Assembly: GCA_027040375.1 (NCBI GenBank)
Contig: JALUMJ010000138.1
Location: forward strand, 1 to 8,178
Length of the DNA: 8,178 nucleotides
Source: Campylobacteraceae bacterium
Lineage (GTDB): Bacteria; Campylobacterota; Campylobacteria; Campylobacterales; Sulfurospirillaceae
Reading direction: 5' to 3'
The position numbers and the translations under genes were made by a program. Shown here in pieces: positions 1-7,433 of this stretch. Each line of letters opens with the position of its first letter. The first letter of the stretch is position 1. Under the pieces are notes generated by a model. It had not been told where the DNA came from. It worked only from the letters and a program-made list of their open reading frames with translations, and did no database searches.

Positions 1-970
1 TGATGCGGAGATAAGTTGCGAAATTGACCCAAGATTTTTAACAAAAGAGCAAGTTGATGTTTTAGTAGCTGGCGGATTTAATCGCGTGAGTTTTGGTGTG
101 CAGGATTTTAATGATACTGTGCAAAAAGCGATACACAGAATTCAACCATTTGAGGTGACAAATAACGCTGTAAAGATGGTGAGAAATGCTGGTATTAACT
201 CAGTAAATATGGACTTGATTTATGGGCTTCCTTATCAAAATTTAGAGACTTTTAAAGACACGCTTAAAAAATCCTTAGAGCTCGATACAGATAGATTTGC
301 TGTGTTTAATTATGCACATGTTCCTTGGATGAAAAAAACTATGCGTAAGATTGATGAAACTACGCTTCCAACACCAAGCGAAAAGCTTGAGATTTTAAAA
401 TATACTATAGATTATCTTAGTTCTCAAGGTCTTCGCATGATTGGGATGGATCACTTTGCCAAGCCTAGTGATGAGTTATTTTTAGCTATAGACAAGGGTG
501 AATTACATAGAAACTTTCAAGGATATACTACAAAAGGTGGAGCTGATTTAGTTGGAGTTGGTTTGACAAGTATCGGCGAGGGTGTTTATCATTATGTTCA
601 AAATTTTAAAGATATGAAATTATATGAAAATGCCATAGATGCAGGAAAATTACCAGTTCATAGAGGCTTGGTATTAAGCGATGATGATGTGCTTAGAAAA
701 GCTGTGATTATGGAGCTTATGAGTAACTTTAAGCTCGATATCGCCAAAGTTGAAAGAGAGTTTGGAGTGGATTTCTTTGAGTATTTTGATGACGCTATAA
801 GCGATTTAGACTCTTTTGTAAAAGAAGGTTTAGTGGTGATAGATAGAGAAAATAAAAAGATAACAGTAAGCACGACAGGAACGCTCTTGATAAGAAATAT
901 ATCTATGCCTTTTGACGCATATCTTAAAAAGATACCCGAAAGCAAACGAAGATTTTCAAAGACAGTTTGA
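1..970 (+). CDS. hemN: Oxygen-independent coproporphyrinogen III dehydrogenase, 3' part (5' end outside window)
   Basis: Radical-SAM enzyme that oxidatively decarboxylates two propionates of coproporphyrinogen III to give protoporphyrinogen IX, the oxygen-free route in haem synthesis; cytoplasmic. The frame is open from base 2 and gives 322 visible residues. A GTG at base 86 is an internal Val codon, not a start. Family stretches visible in order are EIDPRFLT and NRVSFGVQDFN near the left edge, NMDLIYGLP, FNYAHVPW, GMDHFAKP, HRNFQGYTT, and a C-terminal LLIRNISMPFDAYL. These align by eye along the C-terminal 70% of E. coli HemN (about 457 residues). The missing 130 or so N-terminal residues would carry the CxxxCxxC cluster motif, so catalytic competence cannot be confirmed here. 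The stop TGA overlaps the next start by one base (TGATG), implying translational coupling. I am very confident of the family and of HemN rather than the HemW paralogue, because of the HRNFQGYTT block. Confidence 0.96.
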   Translation, partial: DAEISCEIDPRFLTKEQVDVLVAGGFNRVSFGVQDFNDTVQKAIHRIQPFEVTNNAVKMVRNAGINSVNMDLIYGLPYQNLETFKDTLKKSLELDTDRFAVFNYAHVPWMKKTMRKIDETTLPTPSEKLEILKYTIDYLSSQGLRMIGMDHFAKPSDELFLAIDKGELHRNFQGYTTKGGADLVGVGLTSIGEGVYHYVQNFKDMKLYENAIDAGKLPVHRGLVLSDDDVLRKAVIMELMSNFKLDIAKVEREFGVDFFEYFDDAISDLDSFVKEGLVVIDRENKKITVSTTGTLLIRNISMPFDAYLKKIPESKRRFSKTV

Positions 971-2241
971 TGACATTTGATTTTAGCAACACTAGTGACG
1001 AGTGTATAAAATGTGGTAAATGCATACCAACTTGCACTATTCACAATGTAAATATGGATGAAGTTACCTCTCCAAGAGGTTTTTTAGATCTTTTGGGAGC
1101 TTATCAAAGAGGCAATTTAGAGCTGGACAAAAACGCAAAAGATATCTTTGAGAGTTGTTTTTTATGCACAAACTGTGTGGATATTTGTCCAAACGATTTA
1201 CCAGTAGATATGCTTATAGAGCAAGTTAGAAACGATATAAGGAAAAAATACGGACTCGCTTGGTATAAAAAGCTTTTTTTCTGGTTACTTAGACATAGAA
1301 AGATTATGGATTTAGCCGCAAAATTGGGATATGTATTTCAAACATGTGGCTTTAAGATACACGAAAAACAAAGCTCTATGGAGCCAAGATTTTCACTGCC
1401 TATTGTCAAAAAAGATAGACTCTTGCCAAGTGCAAAAGCAAAAAGTTTTTTAAATGCACATCCAGATGTTATCAAAAATGGAGGAAAAGGCAAGATTGGT
1501 ATATTTATAGGGTGTCTCGCAAACTACACATATACAGATATTGGCAAATCACTTCTTGAAATCTTAAATGTTTTAGAGATTGATGCTTATTTGATAAAAA
1601 ATCAACTCTGCTGCGGTGCTCCTGCTTACTTTACAGGGGATTTTGATACTGTTGATTATCTCGCAAAACACAATATAAAGTATATGGAAACTTTTATAGA
1701 TGAACTAGACGCTGTGATAATTCCAGAGGCTACATGTAGCGCCATGGTAAAGGTGGATTATATACACTTTTTTCACGACCAACCTGAGTGGAAAGAACGA
1801 GCCCAAAAATTAACTCCAAAAATCTTTATGGCAACAGAATATCTCGAAAAATGTACAAATTTAAAAGAGATTTTGGCAAATAAAAAACATAAAATGAGTG
1901 AAATCATCACTTACCACGACCCATGCCATGCCAGAAAGATGCAAGGAATCTACAAAGAACCACGAGATTTGATAAGCCAAAATTATATCTTAAAAGAGAT
2001 GAGTGACTCAAATAGGTGTTGTGGCTTTGGTGGAGTGACGATGCAAACAGAAAAGTATGACTTAGCAAAAAAGGCGGGTATGCCAAAGGCTGCCATGATA
2101 AGAGATAGTAAGGCTGACATAGTGAGTGCAGAGTGTAGTGCATGCAGGATGCAGATAACTAATTCACTTTTTCAAGATAAAGTGGATGTAGTGTTTAAAA
2201 ATCCACTAGAACTCATAGCTAAAGCATTAAGGGAAGCATAG
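970..2241 (+). CDS. Two-[4Fe-4S] ferredoxin-like protein with two CCG domains (GlpC/GlcF-type)
   Basis: A 423-residue iron-sulfur protein. The N-terminus has two CxxCxxCxxxC cluster motifs (C12, C15, C18, C22 and C63, C66, C69, C73). Two cysteine-rich CCG domains follow: C182, C214-C215-G and C256, then C319, C350-C351-G, C389 and C392. This is the architecture of GlpC, GlcF and related oxidoreductase electron-transfer subunits (old Pfam DUF224); the CCG domains resemble those of HdrB. No FAD-binding GlpA or GlcD partner is next to it, so substrate and partner are unknown. It overlaps the hemN stop by one base, and I recall a glpC-annotated gene beside hemN in H. pylori, so a conserved link to hemN or to anaerobic metabolism is an inference. 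The ATG at 970 is preferred over TTG at 967. No transmembrane segment is evident. Its 3' end carries the ribosome binding site of lgt. Confidence 0.93.
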   Translation: MTFDFSNTSDECIKCGKCIPTCTIHNVNMDEVTSPRGFLDLLGAYQRGNLELDKNAKDIFESCFLCTNCVDICPNDLPVDMLIEQVRNDIRKKYGLAWYKKLFFWLLRHRKIMDLAAKLGYVFQTCGFKIHEKQSSMEPRFSLPIVKKDRLLPSAKAKSFLNAHPDVIKNGGKGKIGIFIGCLANYTYTDIGKSLLEILNVLEIDAYLIKNQLCCGAPAYFTGDFDTVDYLAKHNIKYMETFIDELDAVIIPEATCSAMVKVDYIHFFHDQPEWKERAQKLTPKIFMATEYLEKCTNLKEILANKKHKMSEIITYHDPCHARKMQGIYKEPRDLISQNYILKEMSDSNRCCGFGGVTMQTEKYDLAKKAGMPKAAMIRDSKADIVSAECSACRMQITNSLFQDKVDVVFKNPLELIAKALREA

Positions 2242-3054
2242 ATGCAATTTTGGAATAACATATACGCACACTTCAACCCAGTAGCCTTTTCGCTTGGCAG
2301 TATCGGCGTGCATTGGTATGGAATCATGTATGTTTTAGCGCTTCTTAGTGCTTTGTTTGCGGCTAAGTATTTTGCAAAAAAAGATAAACTAGGCATCAGC
2401 AGTAAGGACTTGGATAACTATTTTGTATGGGTTGAGGTTGGTGTGATTTTGGGTGCAAGACTTGGATATATACTTTTTTATGACCCACATACTAGTTATT
2501 ATCTCACTCACCCTTGGCAGATATTTAACCCTTTTATGGATGGAGTATTTGTAGGGATAAGCGGCATGAGCTATCACGGTGCTATAGTAGGATTTTTACT
2601 TGGAACTTGGCTATATAGCAAGAAATATAAGACAAATATATTTGTTTTATTGGATTTAGTTGCGATTAGTGTTCCCCTTGGATATATCTTTGGTAGAATA
2701 GGTAATTTTTTAAATAAAGGTTTGATAGGTAGAGAGACTGATGTTCCTTGGGGAATTTATGTAGATGGCGTTTTAAGGCATCCCTCTCAGCTATATGAAG
2801 CGTTTTTAGAGGGTTTTGTTGTTTTTGTGATTCTCTACATGTATAGAAGCAAAAAAAGGTTTGATGGCGAGCTTATCGCTCTTTATGGGATACTCTATTC
2901 TGTGGCAAGATTTATAGCAGAATTCTACCGAAAGCCTGATTTCCAGATGGGTTTTATCTTTGACGGTTGGATGACAATGGGGCAAATATTGTCTATCGCT
3001 ATGATTTTGCTTTCTTCTTTCTTGTATATATATCTTTTAAAACGACAGAAATAG
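2242..3054 (+). CDS. lgt: Phosphatidylglycerol--prolipoprotein diacylglyceryl transferase
   Basis: Inner-membrane enzyme that transfers diacylglycerol from phosphatidylglycerol to the lipobox cysteine of prelipoproteins, the first step of lipoprotein maturation. It has 270 residues, a normal length, and is strongly hydrophobic with several membrane helices. Key residues line up with E. coli Lgt from memory: Y26 in HWYGIMY (Y26), H112 in SYHGA (H103), R152 and N155 in GRIGNFLN (R143, N146), the RHPSQLYEA motif near residue 180, and Y219 and R223 in [15 protein letters not shown] (Y235, R239). All appear intact. The ATG follows the previous stop TAG with no gap. An AGGGAAG Shine-Dalgarno at about 2230-2236 lies inside the upstream gene, so the two are probably co-transcribed. 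A hairpin terminator overlaps its stop, separating it from frdCAB. As I recall, lgt also precedes frdC in Campylobacter jejuni. Confidence 0.97.
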   Translation: MQFWNNIYAHFNPVAFSLGSIGVHWYGIMYVLALLSALFAAKYFAKKDKLGISSKDLDNYFVWVEVGVILGARLGYILFYDPHTSYYLTHPWQIFNPFMDGVFVGISGMSYHGAIVGFLLGTWLYSKKYKTNIFVLLDLVAISVPLGYIFGRIGNFLNKGLIGRETDVPWGIYVDGVLRHPSQLYEAFLEGFVVFVILYMYRSKKRFDGELIALYGILYSVARFIAEFYRKPDFQMGFIFDGWMTMGQILSIAMILLSSFLYIYLLKRQK

Positions 3055-3085
3055 AATATTTTAGTTAAAATATTCTTTATCTTTT
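3053..3085 (+). terminator. Intrinsic terminator of the hemN-lgt run
   Basis: A perfect 10-bp stem AGAATATTTT (3053-3062) / AAAATATTCT (3067-3076) with loop AGTT is followed by a T-rich tract ending TTATCTTTT. It starts inside the lgt TAG stop codon. The stem is A/T-rich, so it may be weak, but it is perfectly paired and correctly placed before a new promoter. Confidence 0.7.
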
Positions 3086-3109
3086 AATCTAATAGTTTTT
3101 TTTATAAAT

Positions 3110-3136
3110 AAGTTATGTAATAAATTTACATAACTT
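3110..3136. promoter_or_regulatory. Perfect 11-bp dyad upstream of frdC, candidate operator
   Basis: Arms AAGTTATGTAA (3110-3120) and TTACATAACTT (3126-3136) are exact reverse complements separated by TAAAT. The centre is at 3123, about 45 bases upstream of the start site predicted from the -10 TAAAAT at 3157-3162. That is close to where CRP/FNR-type activators sit. The half site does not match the FNR consensus (TTGAT). A binding protein cannot be named; a cruciform or RNA hairpin is the alternative reading. No T-run follows it, so it is not an obvious terminator. Confidence 0.5.
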
Positions 3137-3162
3137 CAATTTAAATATAAAAGGTGTAAAAT
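3134..3162 (+). promoter_or_regulatory. Probable frdCAB promoter
   Basis: A -10-like TAAAAT at 3157-3162 is preceded directly by TG, in the context AAAAGGTG. The same AAAAGGTG precedes the clearer TATAAT box upstream of the gene at 7572. The base stretch 17 nt upstream (CTTCAA, 3134-3139) is a poor -35 match, which is common in Campylobacterota and also fits an activator-dependent promoter. A second possible -10 is TATAAA at 3146-3151. The leader to the GTG start would be about 21-32 nt. Confidence 0.45.
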
Positions 3163-3189
3163 TTCTAAAAATCACAAAAAGGATAAAGC

Positions 3190-3975
3190 GTGAGTAACCT
3201 AATCGAAGGCTTCTTAGGTAAGTCAGTAGAGGGCAAAAAAAGTAGGATGCCAGCCAAGCTAGATTATTGGCAGAGTGCAACTGGACTATTTTTAGCTCTT
3301 TTTATGTGGGGACATATGTTTTTTGTTTCATCTATTTTAGTTAGTAAAGACTTTATGTATAGTGTAACTAAAATGTTTGAGGGCATTTCGTTTATAAAGG
3401 GAGGAAATCCATTTATAGTTTCAGTAGCTGTTGCAATTATTATAACTATTATAGTAATTCATGCGGCACTTGGTATGCGTAAGTTGCCAACAAAATATAG
3501 AGAGTATCAAGTTTTCAGAACTCATATGAAAATGATAAATCACGAAGATACAACGCTTTGGTTTATACAAGCGTTTACAGGTTTTGCTATGTTTTTCCTA
3601 GCTTCAGCACACCTTTTTATCATGTTAACTGTTCCTGAAACTATCGGACCATACGGTTCAGCAGATAGAATGGTTAGCGGATGGATGTGGCCTATATACC
3701 TACTTCTTCTTTTAGCAGTTGAGTTTCATGGAAGTATTGGGTTATATAGACTTTGTGTCAAATGGGGATGGTTTGAAGGCGACGATGCAAAAGTAACTAG
3801 AGTAAAACTTAAAAAATTAAAATGGTTTATCACTGTATTTTTCTTAGTTTTAGGTCTTGCTACACTTGCTGCTTATGTTAAGATAGGCTTATCACACAGA
3901 GATCAAGTTGGACAAAGATATCAACCTACTGCTCAAGTGCAGATGATAAAAAATGATATGTTGGCGAGGGTATAA
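3190..3975 (+). CDS. frdC: Fumarate reductase di-haem cytochrome b subunit
   Basis: Membrane anchor and menaquinol-oxidising subunit of quinol:fumarate reductase; it passes electrons through two haem b groups to FrdB. It has 261 residues and five hydrophobic helices (about 28-50, 75-96, 125-148, 164-187, 211-231). The residues that bind haem in Wolinella FrdC (H44, H93, H143, H182) correspond to H42, H91, H141 and H180, a constant shift of two. E64 and E178 match Wolinella E66 (quinol site) and E180 (E-pathway proton route). All key residues are therefore present. The start is GTG at 3190 with AGGA at 3180-3183 six bases upstream. It is the first gene of the operon, has its own promoter region, and is separated from frdA by two bases. 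This single-polypeptide di-haem type differs from the E. coli FrdC/FrdD pair, which lacks haem. Confidence 0.97.
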   Translation: MSNLIEGFLGKSVEGKKSRMPAKLDYWQSATGLFLALFMWGHMFFVSSILVSKDFMYSVTKMFEGISFIKGGNPFIVSVAVAIIITIIVIHAALGMRKLPTKYREYQVFRTHMKMINHEDTTLWFIQAFTGFAMFFLASAHLFIMLTVPETIGPYGSADRMVSGWMWPIYLLLLLAVEFHGSIGLYRLCVKWGWFEGDDAKVTRVKLKKLKWFITVFFLVLGLATLAAYVKIGLSHRDQVGQRYQPTAQVQMIKNDMLARV

Positions 3976-3977
3976 AG

Positions 3978-5957
3978 ATGAATATTAAATATTGTGATGC
4001 ACTAGTTATTGGTGGGGGATTGGCAGGATTAAGGGCTGCAGTAGAAGCAAAATCTAAAGGATTGAGCACTACGGTATTGAGTTTGGTTCCAGTTAAAAGA
4101 TCACACTCAGCAGCGGCACAAGGTGGTATGCAAGCTAGTCTTGGAAACGCAAAGATGAGTAGAGGTGACAATGAAGATATTCACTTCGCAGATACTGTAA
4201 AAGGTAGTGACTGGGGTTGTGATCAAGAAGTAGCTAGAATGTTCGTTACAACTGCTCCTAAAGCAATCCGACAGCTAGCAGGCTGGGGTGTTCCTTGGAC
4301 TAGAATTACAAAAGGTCCTAGAGAAGCAGTTATGAATGCGAAAAGAACTACTATCGTAGAAGATGATGAGACACATGGTTATATCCAATCTCGTGACTTT
4401 GGTGGTACTAAAAAATGGAGAACTTGTTTTACTTCTGATGCTACTGGTCATACTATGCTTTATGGCGTAGCTAATGAAGCTTTAAAAAGAGATATAAATA
4501 TAGAAGACAGGAAAGAAGCTATATCGTTGATAGTTGAAAATAACCAATGTTATGGTGCAATCGTAAGAGATTTGATAACTGGTGAGATGTCAGCTTATGT
4601 TTCAAAGGGAACTTTGATAGCAACTGGCGGATATGGAAGAATTTATAAGCAAACTACGAATGCAGTTATATGTGAAGGTATGGGTGCAGCTATGGTTCTT
4701 GAAACTGGTGTTGGACAATTGGGAAATATGGAAGCTGTTCAGTTTCACCCAACTCCGATAGTTCCTTCAGGAATTTTGTTGACAGAGGGTTGTCGTGGTG
4801 ATGGTGGACTTTTAAGAGATGTTGATGGACATAGATTTATGCCAGATTATGAGCCTGAGAAAAAAGAGCTTGCTAGCCGTGATGTTGTGAGTCGTCGTAT
4901 GATGGAACACATCAGAAATGGAAAAGGCGTTAAGTCACCATATGGTGAACACTTGTGGCTAGATATCTCTATACTCGGTCGTGAACATATCGAGAAAAAC
5001 TTAAGAGATGTACAAGAAATTTGTGAGATATTTAATGGAATTGACCCTGCTGATGAAGGTCCTAAGGGTTGGGCGCCAGTGCTTCCTATGCAACATTATT
5101 CAATGGGTGGAATTAAAACAAAACCAACAGGAGAATCTCCAACTTTAAAAGGATTGTTCTCATGTGGTGAGGCAGCTTGTTGGGATATGCATGGTTTTAA
5201 TAGACTAGGAGGTAATTCAGTTTCTGAGACAGTAGTTTCAGGTATGATTGTTGGTGATTATTTTGCACAATATTGTTCTAGTACTGAAATTGATATCAAT
5301 ACAAAAATTGTAGAAGATCAGTTGGCAAAAGAAGAACAATATCTAAATGTTCTTTTAGAAAAAAATGGAAAATATAATGTCTATGAAATCAAAAATAAGA
5401 TGAGAGATATTATGTGGGAAAAAGTTGCAATTTTTCGTGATGGAGAAAATCTTGCAAAAGCTGTAGATGAGCTAGAAGAGCTTTATAAAGAAGCAGGAAA
5501 TGTTACAATCAAATCCAAAACACTTTCAGCAAATCCAGAGCTTGAAGAAGCTTATAGAGTTCCTAGAATGTTAAAGCTTGCCCTATGTGTTGCAGTCGGT
5601 GCACGAGATAGAACAGAAAGCAGAGGAGCTCATTATCGAGAAGATTTCTTGAAAAGAGATGATGCAAATTGGCTTAAACGAACTCTTGCATCTTGGAAAG
5701 AGGGTGATACCCTTCCAACAATTCAGTATGAAGACTTGGACATCATGAAGATGGAAATGCCACCTGCATTTAGAGGTTATGGTGTTAAAGGCATGATAAT
5801 TGAAAACGAACTAAGTGTTAAACGACAAGCTGAGGTTGATAAGATAAAAGAAGAGATGGAGGCCGCTGGTAAAGATAGATATGAAATCCAAACAGCCTTG
5901 ATGGATTTTAATTTGCAACCATATTATAAAGCTAAAAATGAAAGATTTGGAGATTAA
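3978..5957 (+). CDS. frdA: Fumarate reductase flavoprotein subunit
   Basis: Catalytic subunit on the cytoplasmic side of the membrane; reduces fumarate to succinate with electrons from FrdB. It has 659 residues, close to Wolinella FrdA (about 656). Visible features are the Rossmann motif GGGLAG (12-17), the covalent FAD attachment histidine H43 in [11 protein letters not shown]141, H257 in QFHPT, T269-E270 in [11 protein letters not shown], and the proton-shuttle R301 in ASRDV. H373 in QHYSMGG and R409 in [12 protein letters not shown] follow. The N-terminal third is numbered as in Wolinella with no gap, from memory. No signal peptide is present, which separates it from the periplasmic methylmenaquinol:fumarate reductase of some relatives. 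The Shine-Dalgarno GAGGG (3966-3970) lies within the end of frdC. Succinate dehydrogenase activity in reverse is possible, but gene order and FrdC type favour fumarate reductase. Confidence 0.98.
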   Translation: MNIKYCDALVIGGGLAGLRAAVEAKSKGLSTTVLSLVPVKRSHSAAAQGGMQASLGNAKMSRGDNEDIHFADTVKGSDWGCDQEVARMFVTTAPKAIRQLAGWGVPWTRITKGPREAVMNAKRTTIVEDDETHGYIQSRDFGGTKKWRTCFTSDATGHTMLYGVANEALKRDINIEDRKEAISLIVENNQCYGAIVRDLITGEMSAYVSKGTLIATGGYGRIYKQTTNAVICEGMGAAMVLETGVGQLGNMEAVQFHPTPIVPSGILLTEGCRGDGGLLRDVDGHRFMPDYEPEKKELASRDVVSRRMMEHIRNGKGVKSPYGEHLWLDISILGREHIEKNLRDVQEICEIFNGIDPADEGPKGWAPVLPMQHYSMGGIKTKPTGESPTLKGLFSCGEAACWDMHGFNRLGGNSVSETVVSGMIVGDYFAQYCSSTEIDINTKIVEDQLAKEEQYLNVLLEKNGKYNVYEIKNKMRDIMWEKVAIFRDGENLAKAVDELEELYKEAGNVTIKSKTLSANPELEEAYRVPRMLKLALCVAVGARDRTESRGAHYREDFLKRDDANWLKRTLASWKEGDTLPTIQYEDLDIMKMEMPPAFRGYGVKGMIIENELSVKRQAEVDKIKEEMEAAGKDRYEIQTALMDFNLQPYYKAKNERFGD

Positions 5958-5958
5958 A

Positions 5959-6678
5959 ATGGGAAGAGAAATAACTATAAAAGCATTAAAATACAATCCA
6001 AATTCAAAAGTATCTAAAGCGCATTTTGCTGAGTATAAACTTGAAGAGACTGATGGTATGACTCTTTTTATCGCTCTAACTAAGATTAGAGAGACTCTTG
6101 ACGCTGATTTGTCTTTTGACTTTGTATGTCGTGCTGGGATTTGTGGAAGTTGTGGAATGATGATAAACGGAGTTCCTGGTCTTGCATGTAGAACTTTGAC
6201 TAAAAATTATGAAAGTGGCGTGATTCAGCTTATGCCTATGCCTGCATTTAAACTCATAAAAGATTTATCTGTAAACACTGGTGAGTGGATGAATGATATG
6301 AGCAAAAGAGTTGAAAGTTGGGTTCATACAAATGAAGAGCCTGATTACTCAAAACTCGAAAAACCAATCGAGCCTAAGGTTGCCGATGATGTTTTTGAGA
6401 TCGACAGATGTGTTGAGTGTGGTATATGTGTAGCAGCTTGTGGCACAAAACTGATGAGACCTGATTTTGTGGGAGCCGTTGGATTAAACAGAGTTGCAAG
6501 ATTTCAGATAGATCCACATGACAATAGAACAGATGAAGATTTTTATGAGTTGATAGGAGATGACAACGGTGTATTTGGCTGTATGAGTTTGCTTGCCTGT
6601 GAAGATAACTGCCCTAAACATTTACCATTGCAAAGTAAGATAGCTTATATGAGAAGAAAGCTAGTGGCTTTAAGATAA
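5959..6678 (+). CDS. frdB: Fumarate reductase iron-sulfur subunit
   Basis: Electron-transfer subunit linking the FrdC haems to the FrdA flavin through three clusters. [2Fe-2S] ligands are C57, C62, C65 and C77. [4Fe-4S] ligands are C151, C154, C157 and C218. [3Fe-4S] ligands are C161, C208 and C214. All are present and at the same positions as in Wolinella FrdB, from memory. An in-frame ATG at 5938 would add seven residues and overlap frdA by 20 bases. I chose ATG 5959 because GGAG (5949-5952) lies six bases upstream, the product starts MGRE like Wolinella's MGR, and the length becomes exactly 239 residues. The gap to frdA is one base. Last gene of the operon; a GC-rich hairpin follows nine bases after the stop. 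Confidence 0.97.
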   Translation: MGREITIKALKYNPNSKVSKAHFAEYKLEETDGMTLFIALTKIRETLDADLSFDFVCRAGICGSCGMMINGVPGLACRTLTKNYESGVIQLMPMPAFKLIKDLSVNTGEWMNDMSKRVESWVHTNEEPDYSKLEKPIEPKVADDVFEIDRCVECGICVAACGTKLMRPDFVGAVGLNRVARFQIDPHDNRTDEDFYELIGDDNGVFGCMSLLACEDNCPKHLPLQSKIAYMRRKLVALR

Positions 6679-6687
6679 ATTAAACTC

Positions 6688-6709
6688 GGGAGCAAAACAA
6701 TTTGCTCCC
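6688..6709 (+). terminator. Hairpin after frdB, probable terminator of frdCAB
   Basis: A perfect 9-bp stem GGGAGCAAA (6688-6696) / TTTGCTCCC (6701-6709) has loop ACAA. It begins nine bases after the frdB stop. The expected T-run is missing right after the stem (AAATTCTCTC); TCTTTTT comes only at about 6726. It may be a weak intrinsic terminator or mainly a 3'-end stabiliser. It lies inside the first copy of the repeat unit described below. Confidence 0.6.
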
Positions 6710-6862
6710 AAATTCTCTCAAAAATCTTTTTACTAAGCAATATATACGCATGTATTAAATGATTTTTTGAAAAAATTTATAAAAATACCATACAGACAAT
6801 ACAAATAACCAGATATTTCAAATTGAAATTCATACCAAAATGTGATATAATATCCACTAATA
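6689..6862 (+). repeat. Diverged direct repeat, copy 1 (hairpin block and promoter block)
   Basis: Two blocks recur further on. Block a (6689-6725) matches 7434-7470 at 33 of 37 bases. Block b (6791-6862) matches 7480-7551 at 63 of 72 bases, counted by hand. In this copy the blocks are 65 bases apart, in the other nine. The extra piece (6726-6790) is A/T-rich and holds no recognisable gene. Block b carries the promoter for the DUF4160 gene. Confidence 0.85.
6815..6851 (+). promoter_or_regulatory. Extended -10 promoter with dyad over the -35, upstream of the DUF4160 gene
   Basis: The -35 is TTGAAA (6823-6828), the spacer is 17 bases, and the -10 is TATAAT (6846-6851) with TGA just before it, a full extended -10. 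A perfect 15-bp dyad ATTTCAA-A-TTGAAAT (6815-6829) covers the -35, which suits a repressor or autoregulator site. Predicted transcription start is near 6857, giving a leader of about 31 nt. Confidence 0.75.
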
Positions 6863-6888
6863 AGAAGTTATGTTTGGGATAAAATACA

Positions 6889-7158
6889 ATGGCAATAATA
6901 TCGATGTTTTATGGAATAATAGTATCAATGTATTATTTTGATAATAAACAACATAATACTCCACATATTCATGTGAGGTATCAAGGTGAAGAAGCAGTGT
7001 TTTCAATACCTGATGGAAAAGTATTAAATGCCACAATGAAAACAAATAAAAGAAAATTAGTTGAAGCATGGATATTAATCCACGAAGATGAATTAATGGC
7101 TGATTGGGAATTGGCAATTAATGGGGAAGAAGTATTTAAGATAGATCCTTTAAAATAG
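6889..7158 (+). CDS. DUF4160 family protein
   Basis: An 89-residue protein of unknown function, full length for the family. Recognisable family features are the MAIISMFYGIIVSMYY opening (families often start MPTIS-FYGI), the PHIHVRY motif at 25-31 with H26 and H28, EEAVFSI, a DGKVL turn, and the C-terminal W61 / HEDEL / W73 helix region. No signal peptide or real membrane helix. The start ATG at 6889 has only a weak GGGA (6876-6879) nine bases away, but the N-terminus fits the family. An internal Met6 (6904) would lose the conserved first residues. Its TAG stop is part of a strong TAGGAGG site (7156-7162) for the next gene, so the two are coupled. DUF4160 genes are commonly next to DUF2442 genes. 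A toxin-antitoxin-like role has been suspected for such pairs but I cannot confirm it. Confidence 0.88.
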   Translation: MAIISMFYGIIVSMYYFDNKQHNTPHIHVRYQGEEAVFSIPDGKVLNATMKTNKRKLVEAWILIHEDELMADWELAINGEEVFKIDPLK

Positions 7159-7170
7159 GAGGTATAAATA

Positions 7171-7401
7171 ATGTATCCAAGAGTTAAAGATGTAAAAGCA
7201 CAAGATGATTATAAAATCTTGATTACATTTACAAATGATGAAGTAAAATTATTTGATATGAAACCATATATCAATAAAGGTTTTTTTAAGCAACTTCAAG
7301 ATAAAAATTATTTTAATACGGTAAAGCCTTTTATGGATTCTATTCGATGGAAAAATGGACAGGATCTATGTCCTGATACATTGTACTTGGATAGTTTTTG
7401 A
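7171..7401 (+). CDS. DUF2442 family protein
   Basis: A 76-residue protein of unknown function, usual size for single-domain members. Family features are MYPRVKDVK at the start, ILITFTNDEVKLFDMKPYI (16-34) with the FDMKPY core, and the C-terminal W60 / NGQDLCPDTLY (62-72) block that is characteristic of the family. The TAGGAGG ribosome binding site (7156-7162) is eight bases upstream and overlaps the DUF4160 stop, so both proteins should be made from one message. In other bacteria, as I recall, this domain can be fused to an XRE-type helix-turn-helix; no such domain is present here. Small, soluble, no cysteine motif beyond C67. The downstream 170 bases hold copy 2 of the repeat. Confidence 0.88.
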   Translation: MYPRVKDVKAQDDYKILITFTNDEVKLFDMKPYINKGFFKQLQDKNYFNTVKPFMDSIRWKNGQDLCPDTLYLDSF

Positions 7402-7433
7402 CAAAGTTTCACTATTAGATTAGGAGGAAATCT

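Noticed and set aside
86..970. GTG at 86 as a start of a 294-residue protein
   Set aside because: The codon encodes the Val of the HemN motif NRVSFGVQDFN, and the frame is open to the left edge with HemN-like residues.
658..1044. Minus-strand open frame across the hemN end
   Set aside because: It is antisense to two well-supported genes, with no family match or ribosome site; the other minus-strand frames inside 1907-5996 and 6857-7117 are the same kind of shadow.
5938..5958. Upstream ATG of frdB overlapping frdA
   Set aside because: It has no ribosome binding site, and the ATG at 5959 has GGAG at the right distance and gives the family length and N-terminus.
6751..6780. ATTTTTT-G-AAAAAAT dyad as a hairpin
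   Set aside because: A one-base centre cannot form a tight RNA loop, and such A/T runs are expected in this base composition.
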